Shown piece by piece: positions 1-6,672 of a DNA stretch of 23,288 nt (position 1 is the stretch's first letter; each line of letters starts with the position of its first letter). This DNA comes from JBOFCO01 sp051646105. GTDB lineage: Bacteria; Pseudomonadota; Alphaproteobacteria; Rhodobacterales; Rhodobacteraceae. The stretch covers positions 1-23,288 of the forward strand of contig JBOFCO010000129.1 of NCBI GenBank assembly GCA_051646105.1. Direction: 5' to 3'. The translations under genes were made by a program, and so were the position numbers. The notes beneath the pieces were generated by a model. It was given only the letters and a program-made list of their open reading frames with translations. It was not told the DNA's origin and made no database searches.

Positions 1-29
1 CATTGTTCGCGCTCAGGGCGTTCGGCGCT

Positions 30-54
30 GAAAAGCGTCCACTGGACCCTTTTC
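30..54. terminator. Palindromic bidirectional terminator candidate
   Basis: GAAAAG (30-35) pairs with CTTTTC (49-54) and GTCCA (37-41) with TGGAC (43-47), with one symmetric C/C mismatch and a one-base centre. A T-run ends the stem on both strands, as in intrinsic terminators. It lies about 30 bases past the stop of the minus-strand lipoprotein gene and may also serve a plus-strand gene entering from the left. The assignment is inferred from structure only. Confidence 0.55.
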
Positions 55-84
55 GCGGCCTCCCGGCCCGCCGCGCCTCACCCC

Positions 85-219
85 TCAGAACAGATCATCC
101 CCCCGGTCCTCGGCGATCTTGTCGGCGCCAACGGCGGCACCGGCACCGATCAGCGGGCCGCAGGCGGAAAGCGCGACGGGGGTGGCGAGCATCAGGATCA
201 TCAGCAGACGTGCGGTCAT
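85..219 (-). CDS. Small lipoprotein, 44 aa
   Basis: This is a tiny predicted lipoprotein of unknown function. The ATG at 219 was chosen because AAGGAG lies just upstream on the minus strand; a longer reading frame beginning at 318 has no such site and would place an unlikely basic extension before the signal peptide. Residues 1-17 form a lipoprotein signal (MTAR, then a hydrophobic run to LSA) and the lipobox cysteine is near residue 20, in ALSAC. The mature part is only about 25 residues: a Gly/Ala-rich stretch (GPLIGAGAAVGADK) followed by an acidic tail. That stretch resembles the region just after the lipobox in BON-domain and glycine-zipper lipoproteins, but no further domain is present. 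It is divergent from the lipoprotein gene at 416 and shares its upstream region. The envelope location is inferred from the signal alone. Confidence 0.7.
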   Translation of the reverse strand: MTARLLMILMLATPVALSACGPLIGAGAAVGADKIAEDRGDDLF

Positions 220-415
220 GGCGTGGTCTCCTTTGGTGTGATCAAGCCCAATGCGCAAAGTTCGCTTCGGTTCCGTGGGCTTTCTGGGCCTGCTCACGCC
301 CGCCGACCGTTTCGGCAAGCCGCCGCCGGTTTTTTGCGCCGATCACAACTTCCTGAAACCTTTCCCCGCGCGGCGCGTTATGCTGCTGCCATCCACCCAA
401 CCAGAGAGTTCGAAC

Positions 416-676
416 ATGAAAAAACTCCTCCTCATCCTTCCCGTGGCCGCGCTGTCGCTGTCGGCCTGTGCGACGACCGACCAGAATGCCGCTGCCGGGG
501 CGCTGGGCGGGGCGGCGCTGGGCGCGGCGCTGTCGTCAGACGATGACCGCACCCAGGGCGCGCTGATCGGTGCCGCCGTCGGTGTGGCCGGGTCCACCCT
601 GATCGGGCCGGCGCAGCAGGCGGGGCAGTGCTATTACCGCGATGCCTACGGTCGCCGCGTCGTCGGGGCCTGCTGA
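416..676 (+). CDS. Glycine-zipper lipoprotein, 86 aa
   Basis: This is a predicted envelope lipoprotein. The ATG at 416 was chosen because it begins a standard signal peptide (MKKLLLILPVAALSLSAC) with lipobox Cys18 and has AGAGAG upstream. Longer in-frame extensions up to 251 lack a signal and were discarded. Residues 25-64 are a glycine/alanine repeat (AAAGALGGAALGAAL, then GALIGAAVGVAGS) typical of glycine-zipper, 17-kDa-antigen-like lipoproteins, which can insert into or span membranes. The C-terminal tail is CYYRDAYGRRVVGAC, with two cysteines that could pair in the periplasm. It is divergent from the small lipoprotein at 85-219. Its exact function cannot be read from the sequence. Confidence 0.82.
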   Translation: MKKLLLILPVAALSLSACATTDQNAAAGALGGAALGAALSSDDDRTQGALIGAAVGVAGSTLIGPAQQAGQCYYRDAYGRRVVGAC

Positions 677-703
677 CCGCAGCCCGCCCACCATGGCCCG
701 CCG

Positions 704-719
704 TTAACGAATGACTAAC
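704..719. promoter_or_regulatory. CtrA-like box, one mismatch
   Basis: TTAA (704-707), seven bases, then CTAAC (715-719). The alphaproteobacterial CtrA consensus is TTAA-N7-TTAAC, so one base differs. It precedes the structured region and the GGACATGTCC palindrome at 724-733. This is weak alone; a perfect site about 350 bases away raises its interest. Confidence 0.3.
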
Positions 720-854
720 TTTTGGACATGTCCCAGAAGGCTAGTTCACAGAATCGGCGGAAAACCGCACAAGACACACGTTCAGGCGGTGATGATTATC
801 ACGCACTCCCTGAATAGTGGTGTGTAGTGGTGCGATATTGTTTCGATCAAGTGC

Positions 855-898
855 ACGGTGGATGGGACGGTCCCCAAGAAAGCCTGTCCACCGTTTTT
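855..898 (+). terminator. Intrinsic terminator-like hairpin
   Basis: ACGGTGGA (855-862) pairs perfectly with TCCACCGT (887-894), followed by a run of five T (894-898). The 24-base loop contains a smaller GGGA/TCCC stem. No coding region ends close upstream, so it may end a non-coding transcript or a long 3' leader of the lipoprotein message. Confidence 0.55.
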
Positions 899-1016
899 AA
901 CAAGTAGGCCGGTTCAGGGGTGGATGCCCCGGATTTCCGGCATGTGCGGTGTGATGTAAGTGGTTGTGTCGTGTTTGTGTGTGTCAACTGCGGTCGGTCC
1001 CCGTGACTGCAGCGCG

Positions 1017-1045
1017 AAAGGCGGGTCTCCCCGGACCCGCCTTTT
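1017..1045 (+). terminator. Strong rho-independent terminator
   Basis: GGCGGGTC (1020-1027) and GACCCGCC (1034-1041) form a perfect 8-bp stem, extended by A-T pairs from AAA before and TTT after, with a six-base loop and the tract TTTTCTCTTT behind it. This is a textbook intrinsic terminator. It lies 340 bases past the nearest upstream plus-strand stop codon and just ahead of the lipoprotein gene at 1093. Confidence 0.8.
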
Positions 1046-1055
1046 CTCTTTCCGG

Positions 1056-1071
1056 TTAAAGCCGCGTTAAC
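1056..1071. promoter_or_regulatory. Perfect CtrA-type binding site
   Basis: TTAA (1056-1059), seven bases (AGCCGCG), then TTAAC (1067-1071) match the CtrA full-site consensus TTAA-N7-TTAAC exactly. It ends 21 bases before the ATG at 1093 and follows directly after the terminator at 1017-1045, so it most likely belongs to the promoter of the 1093 gene. Binding is inferred from the match only. Confidence 0.5.
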
Positions 1072-1092
1072 CCTGCCGCCGGATGCTGGGGC

Positions 1093-1395
1093 ATGATCCG
1101 ATCTGCACTTGCCCTTTTTCTGCTGACGGCCTGCGCCTCTCCCGCGCCGGAATTCATGGGCGCGCAGGAAATCCGCATCACCCGTGGCGGACGGGATTTC
1201 GCCGTGTTCCGACAGGGCAACCGGGCAGAAGCGATCCGTCTGGGCTATGCCACGCTGCCTGAGCGGCAGGGGATGGTCGCCATGCTGGTTTCGGTGATGG
1301 CGGAAGCAACCGGCTGCACCCCGATCCCCGGCACGGTCGAAGGCGACACCAGCGAAATCCGCGCGCGCCTGCGTTGCCCGAAGGGTCGGGCTTGA
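1093..1395 (+). CDS. Small lipoprotein, 100 aa, unknown function
   Basis: This is a predicted lipoprotein with no recognised domain. A short signal peptide (MIRSALALFLLTAC) ends in an LTAC lipobox with Cys14. The mature domain contains a beta-like stretch (EIRITRGGRDFAVF), a helix-prone middle part, and two cysteines near residues 77 and 95, in the sequences TGCTPIPG and LRCPKG, which could form a disulfide. The start has only a weak GGGG upstream. The first bases of the gene lie 21 bases past a perfect TTAA-N7-TTAAC box and behind a strong terminator, so it probably has its own promoter and may be under CtrA control. The next gene begins 72 bases downstream on the same strand. Confidence 0.7.
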   Translation: MIRSALALFLLTACASPAPEFMGAQEIRITRGGRDFAVFRQGNRAEAIRLGYATLPERQGMVAMLVSVMAEATGCTPIPGTVEGDTSEIRARLRCPKGRA

Positions 1396-1467
1396 CCCTG
1401 ATCAAGGCGCCCCGCCGTTGCTGCCGCGATGATCCTGTCCGAACGCGCCGGAAAACGGAGGGCCGGG

Positions 1468-1647
1468 ATGACCCGACTGATGATGCTGATTTTCACGATT
1501 GCCGGGGCCAGTCTGGCCGGGGCAGGGGTCGTTGTGGCGCTGTCCACCGGATATTATACGCTCCGCCCGATCCTGATCGCGGCGGCGACGGGCTTTGCCC
1601 TTGCCCTGCCGGTAAGCTGGGTGATCGCGCGCCGTCTTGCAGGATAA
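1468..1647 (+). CDS. Tiny two-helix membrane protein, 59 aa
   Basis: This is a predicted inner-membrane miniprotein of unknown function. The ATG at 1468 was preferred to an upstream in-frame ATG at 1429 because GGAGG lies 6-10 bases before it and the extension to 1429 is short, basic and lacks a ribosome binding site. Two hydrophobic segments are visible: about residues 4-27 (MMLIFTIAGASLAGAGVVVA) and about 35-54, separated by a short loop with TGYYTLRP. From memory, similar short proteins in Rhodobacteraceae are sometimes labelled 'CTP synthetase'; nothing here supports that activity, since it has neither an amidoligase nor a glutaminase domain. Its stop codon abuts the stop of the convergent esterase gene with no intervening base. 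Confidence 0.65.
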   Translation: MTRLMMLIFTIAGASLAGAGVVVALSTGYYTLRPILIAAATGFALALPVSWVIARRLAG

Positions 1648-2406
1648 TCAGTCCAGAAAGGCGCGCAGCGTTGCCTCGAACTCCCGAGGGCGGTCGGCGT
1701 GAAGCCAGTGCCCGGCGCCAGGCAGCTTGGCAAAGCGGGCACCGGGGAAATAGCCCTTGATCGTTGCGCGATGGTCAGGCTGGACATAGTCGGAGTCTGC
1801 CCCCGAAAGGAACAGCACAGGTCCGTCGAACCGGCCATTGATTTCGGGCCAGCCGATCACCGTCGGCATTTCGCGTTCCAGCAGATCAAGGTTCAGACGC
1901 CATCTTGGCGGATCGGCTTTCAGATCCAGCGATTGCAGCAGAAAGGCGCGTACGCCCGGATCGGGAACGGTCATCGAAAGTCGGCGGTCGGCTTCCCCCC
2001 TTGCGGTCAGGCCCGTCAGGTCAAGGCCGCGCATGGCCGTGATCAACGGTGTCTGCGAATGCCCATAGGCGACGGGCGAAATATCGGCCACCACCATCTT
2101 GCGCAGCAGTTCGGGACGGGTCAGCGCCAGAACCATGCTGGCCTTGCCGCCCATGGAATGGCCGACGACATCGACCTGTCCGTGCGCAGCAGCGATTTCC
2201 GCCAGATCGGTGGCCATGTTGAAATAGTCGTGACTGTCCGTCCAGCCGCTGCCGGCATGATTGCGCATGTCGGGCACAAGGACCATGCGCGTGCCTGCCA
2301 GCCTGCGCGCAATCGCCCCCCAGTTCCGCCCGGACCCGAACAGGCCGTGCACGATCATAAGCGGGGGCAGGGCCGTTGCGCTGCCAAAGGTCTGCAATGC
2401 GATCAT
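1648..2406 (-). CDS. Alpha/beta hydrolase, YbfF-type esterase
   Basis: This is a cytoplasmic alpha/beta-fold hydrolase of 252 residues, probably an acyl-ester hydrolase of the YbfF group (substrate unknown). The oxyanion region HGLFGSGRNW begins at residue 20, the nucleophile elbow GHSMGG places Ser84, the acid is probably Asp204 or Asp206 in SGADSDYV, and His233 lies in GAGHWLH. The PDMRNHAGS motif at 45-53 is typical of YbfF and related esterases. There is no signal peptide and the length is normal for the family. It is convergent with the miniprotein gene and divergent from the gene at 2499, with 92 bases between them. Haloperoxidase-like or lactonase activity cannot be excluded from sequence alone. 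Confidence 0.85.
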   Translation of the reverse strand: MIALQTFGSATALPPLMIVHGLFGSGRNWGAIARRLAGTRMVLVPDMRNHAGSGWTDSHDYFNMATDLAEIAAAHGQVDVVGHSMGGKASMVLALTRPELLRKMVVADISPVAYGHSQTPLITAMRGLDLTGLTARGEADRRLSMTVPDPGVRAFLLQSLDLKADPPRWRLNLDLLEREMPTVIGWPEINGRFDGPVLFLSGADSDYVQPDHRATIKGYFPGARFAKLPGAGHWLHADRPREFEATLRAFLD

Positions 2407-2498
2407 TCTTCCTAGCTAGCGCGATGGCGGGACGATTGCCAGTGGTTGAGCAGCACCCGTCAAACGGTTAGTCTGAGCAGACCGCAAGGGAGTGTGAC

Positions 2499-2861
2499 GT
2501 GACGGTGCAGATCATGGCGGATCGGGTTTCGGCGCTTCTGGCCGACAGGCTGGGGGTGCGGGGCCGTACGCTTTCCGAACAGATCGACCGTGCCGGGCGC
2601 CGCCTGCCACGCAAGGTCAGGGCAGAGGCGCGCATTCTGGCCAATGCCACCGGGATGAGCGGTAACCCCAAGCTGGCAGCGATTGCCGATCATGCCCGCG
2701 TGGCGCGCGCCTATGATACCTGCGTTGCCTATCTTGGCGGTCTCGGGCGAAAGGAACGCCGCACCGCACTTCTGCGCGAGGCGCTGGAGAGGGTCGCCCT
2801 GGCGATTTTCGTTACTTTTGTGCTGGTGGTCAGTGTGTTGTGGCTGCGCGGATTCGTGTGA
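2499..2861 (+). CDS. Tail-anchored conserved protein, 120 aa, unknown function
   Basis: The function is unknown. Translation is predicted to begin at GTG 2499, preceded by AAGGGAG at suitable spacing; the next ATG (codon 6) has no better site. The N-terminal ~90 residues are soluble, strongly basic and helical (repeated Arg-rich blocks such as RAGRRLPRKVRAEAR near 31-45). One hydrophobic helix near residues 98-117 (ALAIFVTFVLVVSVLW) ends five residues before the C terminus (LRGFV), so the protein looks tail-anchored with its basic domain in the cytoplasm. It reads like a conserved Rhodobacteraceae hypothetical protein. A nested inverted repeat follows it at 2878-2927, and glyA converges from the other side. 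Confidence 0.75.
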   Translation: MTVQIMADRVSALLADRLGVRGRTLSEQIDRAGRRLPRKVRAEARILANATGMSGNPKLAAIADHARVARAYDTCVAYLGGLGRKERRTALLREALERVALAIFVTFVLVVSVLWLRGFV

Positions 2862-2877
2862 TGCGCCGTCAAAGCAT

Positions 2878-2927
2878 CCCGCGCCAAGTGCCAAGGCCGC
2901 ATATGGGCCTTGGGAACCAGGCGCGGG
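2878..2927. repeat. Nested perfect inverted repeats between convergent genes
   Basis: The outer arms CCCGCGCC (2878-2885) and GGCGCGGG (2920-2927) enclose inner arms CCAAGGCC (2891-2898) and GGCCTTGG (2906-2913) around a seven-base loop. Both 8-bp stems are perfect and coaxial, separated by internal loops of five and six bases. The element lies in the 83-base gap between the gene ending at 2861 and glyA. Neither strand has a T-run after it, so a terminator role is uncertain. Confidence 0.75.
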
Positions 2928-2944
2928 TTCGGTAGGGCAGTTCG

Positions 2945-4240
2945 TCAGAGCGCAGGATAAAGCGGGAAGCGCGCGCAAAGAGTGGAAACCTTCTTGCGCA
3001 CGGCAGCCTCTACTTCGGCATTGCCCTCGTCCCCGTTGGCTGCAAGACCATCGACCACTTCAACGATCCAGTCGGCGATCTGGCGGAACTCTGCTTCGCC
3101 AAAGCCGCGCGTGGTGCCTGCGGGTGTGCCCAGGCGGATGCCGCTGGTGACAAATGGTTTTTCCGGGTCGAACGGGATACCGTTCTTGTTGCAGGTGATA
3201 TGGGCGCGGCCCAGCGCCTGTTCGGTCGCCTTGCCGGTCACCCCCTTGGGGCGCAGGTCTGCCAGCATAAGGTGATTGTCGGTGCCACCCGACACGATAT
3301 TGATGCCGCCCTTCATCAGCTGGTCCGCCATGGCTTTGGCGTTGGCAACCACCTGCGCGGCATAGTTCTTGAACTCTGGTCGCAGCGCTTCACCAAAGGC
3401 CACGGCCTTGGCAGCGATCACATGCATCAGCGGCCCGCCCTGAAGGCCGGGGAACACTGCCGAATTGATCTTTTTGGCGATGTCTTCGTGGTTGGTCAGG
3501 ATCAGACCGCCACGCGGCCCCCGCAGCGACTTGTGTGTGGTCGAGGTGACGACATGCGCATGGGGCAGGGGGGAGGGATGCGCGCCGCCCGCAACCAGCC
3601 CGGCGATATGGGCCATATCCACCATCAGGTAAGCGCCCACTTCATCCGCGATCTTGCGGAAGGCTTCCCAATCCCAGGTGCGGCTGTACGCCGTGCCGCC
3701 CGCGATGATCAGCTTCGGTTTATGTTCCAGCGCGCGGCTGCGCACGTCTTCCATATCCAGCCGCTGGTCTTGCTGACGCACGCCATAGCTGACCACGTTG
3801 AACCATTTCCCCGACATGTTGACCGGGGAACCATGCGTCAGGTGCCCGCCCGAATTCAGATCAAGCCCCATGAAGGTATCGCCGGGTTGCAGCAGCGCCA
3901 GGAATACCGCTTGGTTCATCTGGCTGCCGGAATTGGGCTGCACGTTGGCAAAGCCGCAGTTGAACAACTGCTTCGCGCGTTCGATTGCCACGGTCTCGGC
4001 AATGTCGACATACTGGCAGCCGCCGTAATACCGCTTGCCGGGATAGCCCTCGGCATATTTGTTCGTCATGATCGAACCCTGCGCCTCCAGCACGGCAGCA
4101 GAGACGATGTTTTCCGACGCGATCAGCTCGATCTCGTCCCGCTGGCGGCCAAGCTCCTTGCGGATCGACCCGAAAATCTCCGGGTCGCGGGTTTCCAGCT
4201 TTTCGGTGAAGAATCCGGCGTCGCGTTGCGGGGCGTTCAT
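2945..4240 (-). CDS. glyA: Serine hydroxymethyltransferase
   Basis: This cytoplasmic PLP enzyme interconverts serine plus tetrahydrofolate with glycine plus 5,10-methylene-THF and is the main C1 source. Its 431 residues fit the family. The PLP lysine is Lys237 in the hallmark TTHKSLRGPRGG. The cofactor-contacting Asp208 and His211 lie in MVDMAHIAGL. The N-terminal substrate region ELIASENIVS (38-47) and YPGKRYYGG (66-74) are intact. The ATG at 4240 has AGGAGA seven bases upstream. The gene is divergent from nadK, with about 250 bases between them; that gap contains a small GC stem (TCGCC 4336-4340 / GGCGA 4353-4357) but no riboswitch I recognise. The identification is firm. Confidence 0.97.
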   Translation of the reverse strand: MNAPQRDAGFFTEKLETRDPEIFGSIRKELGRQRDEIELIASENIVSAAVLEAQGSIMTNKYAEGYPGKRYYGGCQYVDIAETVAIERAKQLFNCGFANVQPNSGSQMNQAVFLALLQPGDTFMGLDLNSGGHLTHGSPVNMSGKWFNVVSYGVRQQDQRLDMEDVRSRALEHKPKLIIAGGTAYSRTWDWEAFRKIADEVGAYLMVDMAHIAGLVAGGAHPSPLPHAHVVTSTTHKSLRGPRGGLILTNHEDIAKKINSAVFPGLQGGPLMHVIAAKAVAFGEALRPEFKNYAAQVVANAKAMADQLMKGGINIVSGGTDNHLMLADLRPKGVTGKATEQALGRAHITCNKNGIPFDPEKPFVTSGIRLGTPAGTTRGFGEAEFRQIADWIVEVVDGLAANGDEGNAEVEAAVRKKVSTLCARFPLYPAL

Positions 4241-4496
4241 GGGGCGTCTCCTGTCATGGCGCGTCCGGCGCGCGCATAGATTGGCGTTGGCGGCTATTTA
4301 ACGGGGAAAGACCGGGGCAGGAAGGGCGGAATCCGTCGCCTTTCGGCTTTCGGGCGAAACGCGGGACGCTATCGGAAACTTTTCCACGAACTCGGGCGGG
4401 CAGTGGCGCGGTCGAAGTCGACACCATCGTCGGGGCTTGTCTTTGTGCCGCTGGCATTGGAACTATGCCGCAGGCAATGGGAGAGCAGTCTTGGGA

Positions 4497-5264
4497 ATGC
4501 GGGATCAGGCGGTTGCCTTTCTGTCCAGCGGATCGGATGCGGCGCGAAATGCCTATCGTCACTTTACCACACTCTATGGTGATACCCCGGTCGAAAAGGC
4601 CGAGGTGATCGTCGCGCTGGGCGGTGATGGTTTCATGTTGCAGACGCTGCACGGCACACAGGCGCTGGACTTGCCTGTCTATGGCATGAACTGCGGCACC
4701 ATCGGATTCCTGATGAATGAATATGAGGAAGCCGGGCTTCCCGACCGTCTGCGCGCGGCCGAAGAAACGGTGATCAACCCGCTTCGGATGCGGGCAGGCG
4801 ACGCCGAGGGCGTGGTGCACGAAGCGCTTGCGATAAACGAGGTCGCAATGCTGCGTGCCGGGCCGCAGGCCGCAAAGCTGCGCGTGTCCATCGACGGGCG
4901 TGAAAGGCTGGATGAGCTTGTCTGCGACGGTGCGCTGGTGGCGACGCCAGCAGGATCGACCGCCTATAACTATTCTGCCCATGGCCCAATCCTGCCCATC
5001 GGGGCAGAGGTGCTGGCCCTGACCGCCATGGCCGCCTTTCGCCCGAGGCGCTGGCGGGGGGCAATCCTGCCGATGAACGCGCTGGTGCGCTTTGACGTGC
5101 TGGAGCCTGAAAAGCGACCCGTCATGGCCGATGCCGACAGCCGACATTCGGTGCGCGACGTGCAATGGGTGGAAATCGGGATCGAACCTGCGGTTCGTCA
5201 CCGCATCCTGTTTGATCCCGGTCACGGGCTGGAGGAACGGCTGACGCGCGAGCAATTCGTCTAA
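4497..5264 (+). CDS. nadK: NAD kinase
   Basis: NAD kinase phosphorylates NAD+ to NADP+ in the cytoplasm and is normally essential. From the ATG at 4497 the protein is 255 residues, like other alphaproteobacterial NadK. The catalytic GGDG motif is at 42-45 (ALGGDGFMLQTLH), followed by GMNCGTIGFLMN (63-74), the NE pair at 114-115, and DGALVATPAGSTAYNYS (144-160), all diagnostic. The start is not certain. An in-frame TTG at 4491 sits six bases behind GGGAGA, and the frame stays open back to TTG 4437, but the extra residues look non-native. The stop lies 10 bases from the stop of the convergent response regulator gene. NADP made here would serve the NADP-type malic enzyme encoded 6 kb away. Confidence 0.94.
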   Translation: MRDQAVAFLSSGSDAARNAYRHFTTLYGDTPVEKAEVIVALGGDGFMLQTLHGTQALDLPVYGMNCGTIGFLMNEYEEAGLPDRLRAAEETVINPLRMRAGDAEGVVHEALAINEVAMLRAGPQAAKLRVSIDGRERLDELVCDGALVATPAGSTAYNYSAHGPILPIGAEVLALTAMAAFRPRRWRGAILPMNALVRFDVLEPEKRPVMADADSRHSVRDVQWVEIGIEPAVRHRILFDPGHGLEERLTREQFV

Positions 5265-5274
5265 GACTGCCCGG

Positions 5275-6672
5275 TCAGGTTTTTGCCCAACCTTCCATCT
5301 TGCGATAGAGCGTTGACGGCGACACATCCAGAACCCGCGCCGCCTTCGGCACCGATCCGCCATGACGGGCGATGGTTTCCTCAATCACCATGCGCTCGAT
5401 GTCTGCCAGCGTCTTGCCCACCAGCCCATCCAGTGTAACGCTGGGGCGTTCGGACGAAATGACCGGTGCGACCGTTTCTTCAGGCGCTGTTTCGGCGGTA
5501 TGCACTTCTACCGGCAGCATGGTGGTGGTCACGACCGGTCCCTCATGCAGAACCACGACATTACGTAGAATGTTGAGCAATTGTCGTACATTGCCGGGCC
5601 ACGACAGACGTCGGAACATCTCTGTCACCTGGTGGTCAAGGCCGTAGAAATCCTTGCCTTCTTCGCGCGCAAAGCGGCGCAGCGCGGTTTCGGCAATTTC
5701 GTTCACATCTTCGCCGCGTTCGCGCAGCGGAGGCATGTGGATCGGTACCACATGCAGACGATAATACAGATCCTCGCGGAATTGCCCGCGCCGGACGGCT
5801 GCCATCGGGTCGCGATTGGTGGCGCAGACGATGCGGACATTGACCTTGCGCGGCTTGGTGGCCCCGACCGGCTGGATCGTGGAGGTTTGCAGAAACCGCA
5901 ACAGCTTGGTTTGCAGGTTCAGGTCCATTTCGCAGATTTCATCCAGAAACAGCGTACCGCCGTCCGCAGCCGCCGCCGCGCCGATCTTGTCGCCGATTGC
6001 GCCGGTGAAAGACCCCTTCAGATGCCCGAACACCTCTGACTCCAGCAGGTCGGACGGGATAGCACCGCAGTTCAGTGCGACGAACGGCCCTCGGGCGCGG
6101 GGTGACTGATCGTGGATCGCCTGCGCGCACAGTTCCTTGCCCGTGCCGCTTTCGCCGGTAATGAAAACGGTTGCCATCGATCGCGCGACCGAACCGATCT
6201 TGCTGTAAACCTGCGTCATCGCGGGTGAAGATCCGATGAAGTCGCCAATTTGCACGGGCGCTATCGCGCGTGTTCCGTCGCCTGTTGGCGCTGGCTGTCC
6301 TCTTGCCTGACCGGCAAGGCCGTTGCGCACCGCATTCAGCAGCCGCTGTTCATCGAACGGCTTCACCAGAAAATCATGCGCCCCCGCGCGCATGGCTTCG
6401 ACCGCCTTGTTGATCGAGCCATTGGCGGTAATGACGATGACGCTTGTCAGCGGCTGCAGGGCAAGCAGATCGGCCATCAGGTCAAGCCCGTCGCGATCGG
6501 GCAGCATAAGATCCAGCAGAACGACACCTGCGGGCTGCGCGCGGAACAGGGCCAGCCCTTCTTGCGCGGTCCCGGCGCAGCGCACGACATGCCCCGCGCC
6601 CCGCAGCACGGTCTGATACACCATCTGAAGGGTGGGGGTATCCTCGATCAGCAGCAGGGGCGCAGTTGTCAT
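5275..6672 (-). CDS. Sigma-54-dependent NtrC-family response regulator
   Basis: This is an enhancer-binding activator of sigma-54 RNA polymerase, 465 residues. The receiver domain (1-120) has the acidic pair Glu10/Asp11, phosphoacceptor Asp54 (VLLDLMLPD), Thr82 and Lys104. The AAA+ domain (about 143-375) has Walker A GESGTGKE (173-180), Walker B GGTLFLDE (238-245) and the arginine-containing FREDLYYRL. The sigma-54 contact loop reads GSFTGA (220-225) rather than GAFTGA. A Fis-type helix-turn-helix lies at 420-462 (ETIARHGGSVPKAARVLDVS). The architecture is that of NtrC/LuxO regulators; the target genes cannot be told. The ATG overlaps the stop of the kinase gene by four bases (ATGA), so the two are co-translated and almost certainly form a pair. 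The kinase's REC and Hpt domains suggest phosphate reaches Asp54 through a relay. Confidence 0.95.
   Translation of the reverse strand: MTTAPLLLIEDTPTLQMVYQTVLRGAGHVVRCAGTAQEGLALFRAQPAGVVLLDLMLPDRDGLDLMADLLALQPLTSVIVITANGSINKAVEAMRAGAHDFLVKPFDEQRLLNAVRNGLAGQARGQPAPTGDGTRAIAPVQIGDFIGSSPAMTQVYSKIGSVARSMATVFITGESGTGKELCAQAIHDQSPRARGPFVALNCGAIPSDLLESEVFGHLKGSFTGAIGDKIGAAAAADGGTLFLDEICEMDLNLQTKLLRFLQTSTIQPVGATKPRKVNVRIVCATNRDPMAAVRRGQFREDLYYRLHVVPIHMPPLRERGEDVNEIAETALRRFAREEGKDFYGLDHQVTEMFRRLSWPGNVRQLLNILRNVVVLHEGPVVTTTMLPVEVHTAETAPEETVAPVISSERPSVTLDGLVGKTLADIERMVIEETIARHGGSVPKAARVLDVSPSTLYRKMEGWAKT

Larger units (their letters stand above)
677..1092. other. 416-base gene-free stretch with structured elements
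   Basis: I see no credible coding frame here. In order it holds: a near-match to the CtrA box (704-719); a perfect 10-base palindrome GGACATGTCC (724-733); a hairpin with stem TTCAGG/CCTGAA (781-786/809-814) around GTGAT/ATCAC (789-793/798-802); two direct copies of TAGTGGTG at 815 and 825; a terminator-like hairpin at 855-898; a GU-rich stretch (940-995); a strong terminator at 1017-1045; and a perfect CtrA-type box at 1056-1071. The first terminator lies about 180 bases past the lipoprotein stop codon, which makes one or two small RNAs plausible. I recognise no known RNA family. Confidence 0.6.

Noticed and set aside
1..3. CAT at the left edge as the start codon of a minus-strand gene leaving the window
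   Set aside because: No purine-rich ribosome site precedes it on the minus strand and no coding sequence can be seen.
704..898. 6S RNA or another known RNA family in the gene-free region
   Set aside because: The size would fit, but I could not establish the closing stem and central bubble of 6S RNA, nor tmRNA, RNase P or SRP signatures.
3200..4279. 359-codon plus-strand frame opposite glyA
   Set aside because: It is the antisense shadow of serine hydroxymethyltransferase.
4241..4496. Riboswitch (glycine, SAM or SAH type) before glyA
   Set aside because: Only a 5-bp stem is visible; none of the conserved riboswitch core sequences were found.
4254..5384. A 376-codon minus-strand frame opposite nadK
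   Set aside because: nadK motifs lie on the plus strand; the antisense product has no recognisable motif and overlaps the ends of two real genes.
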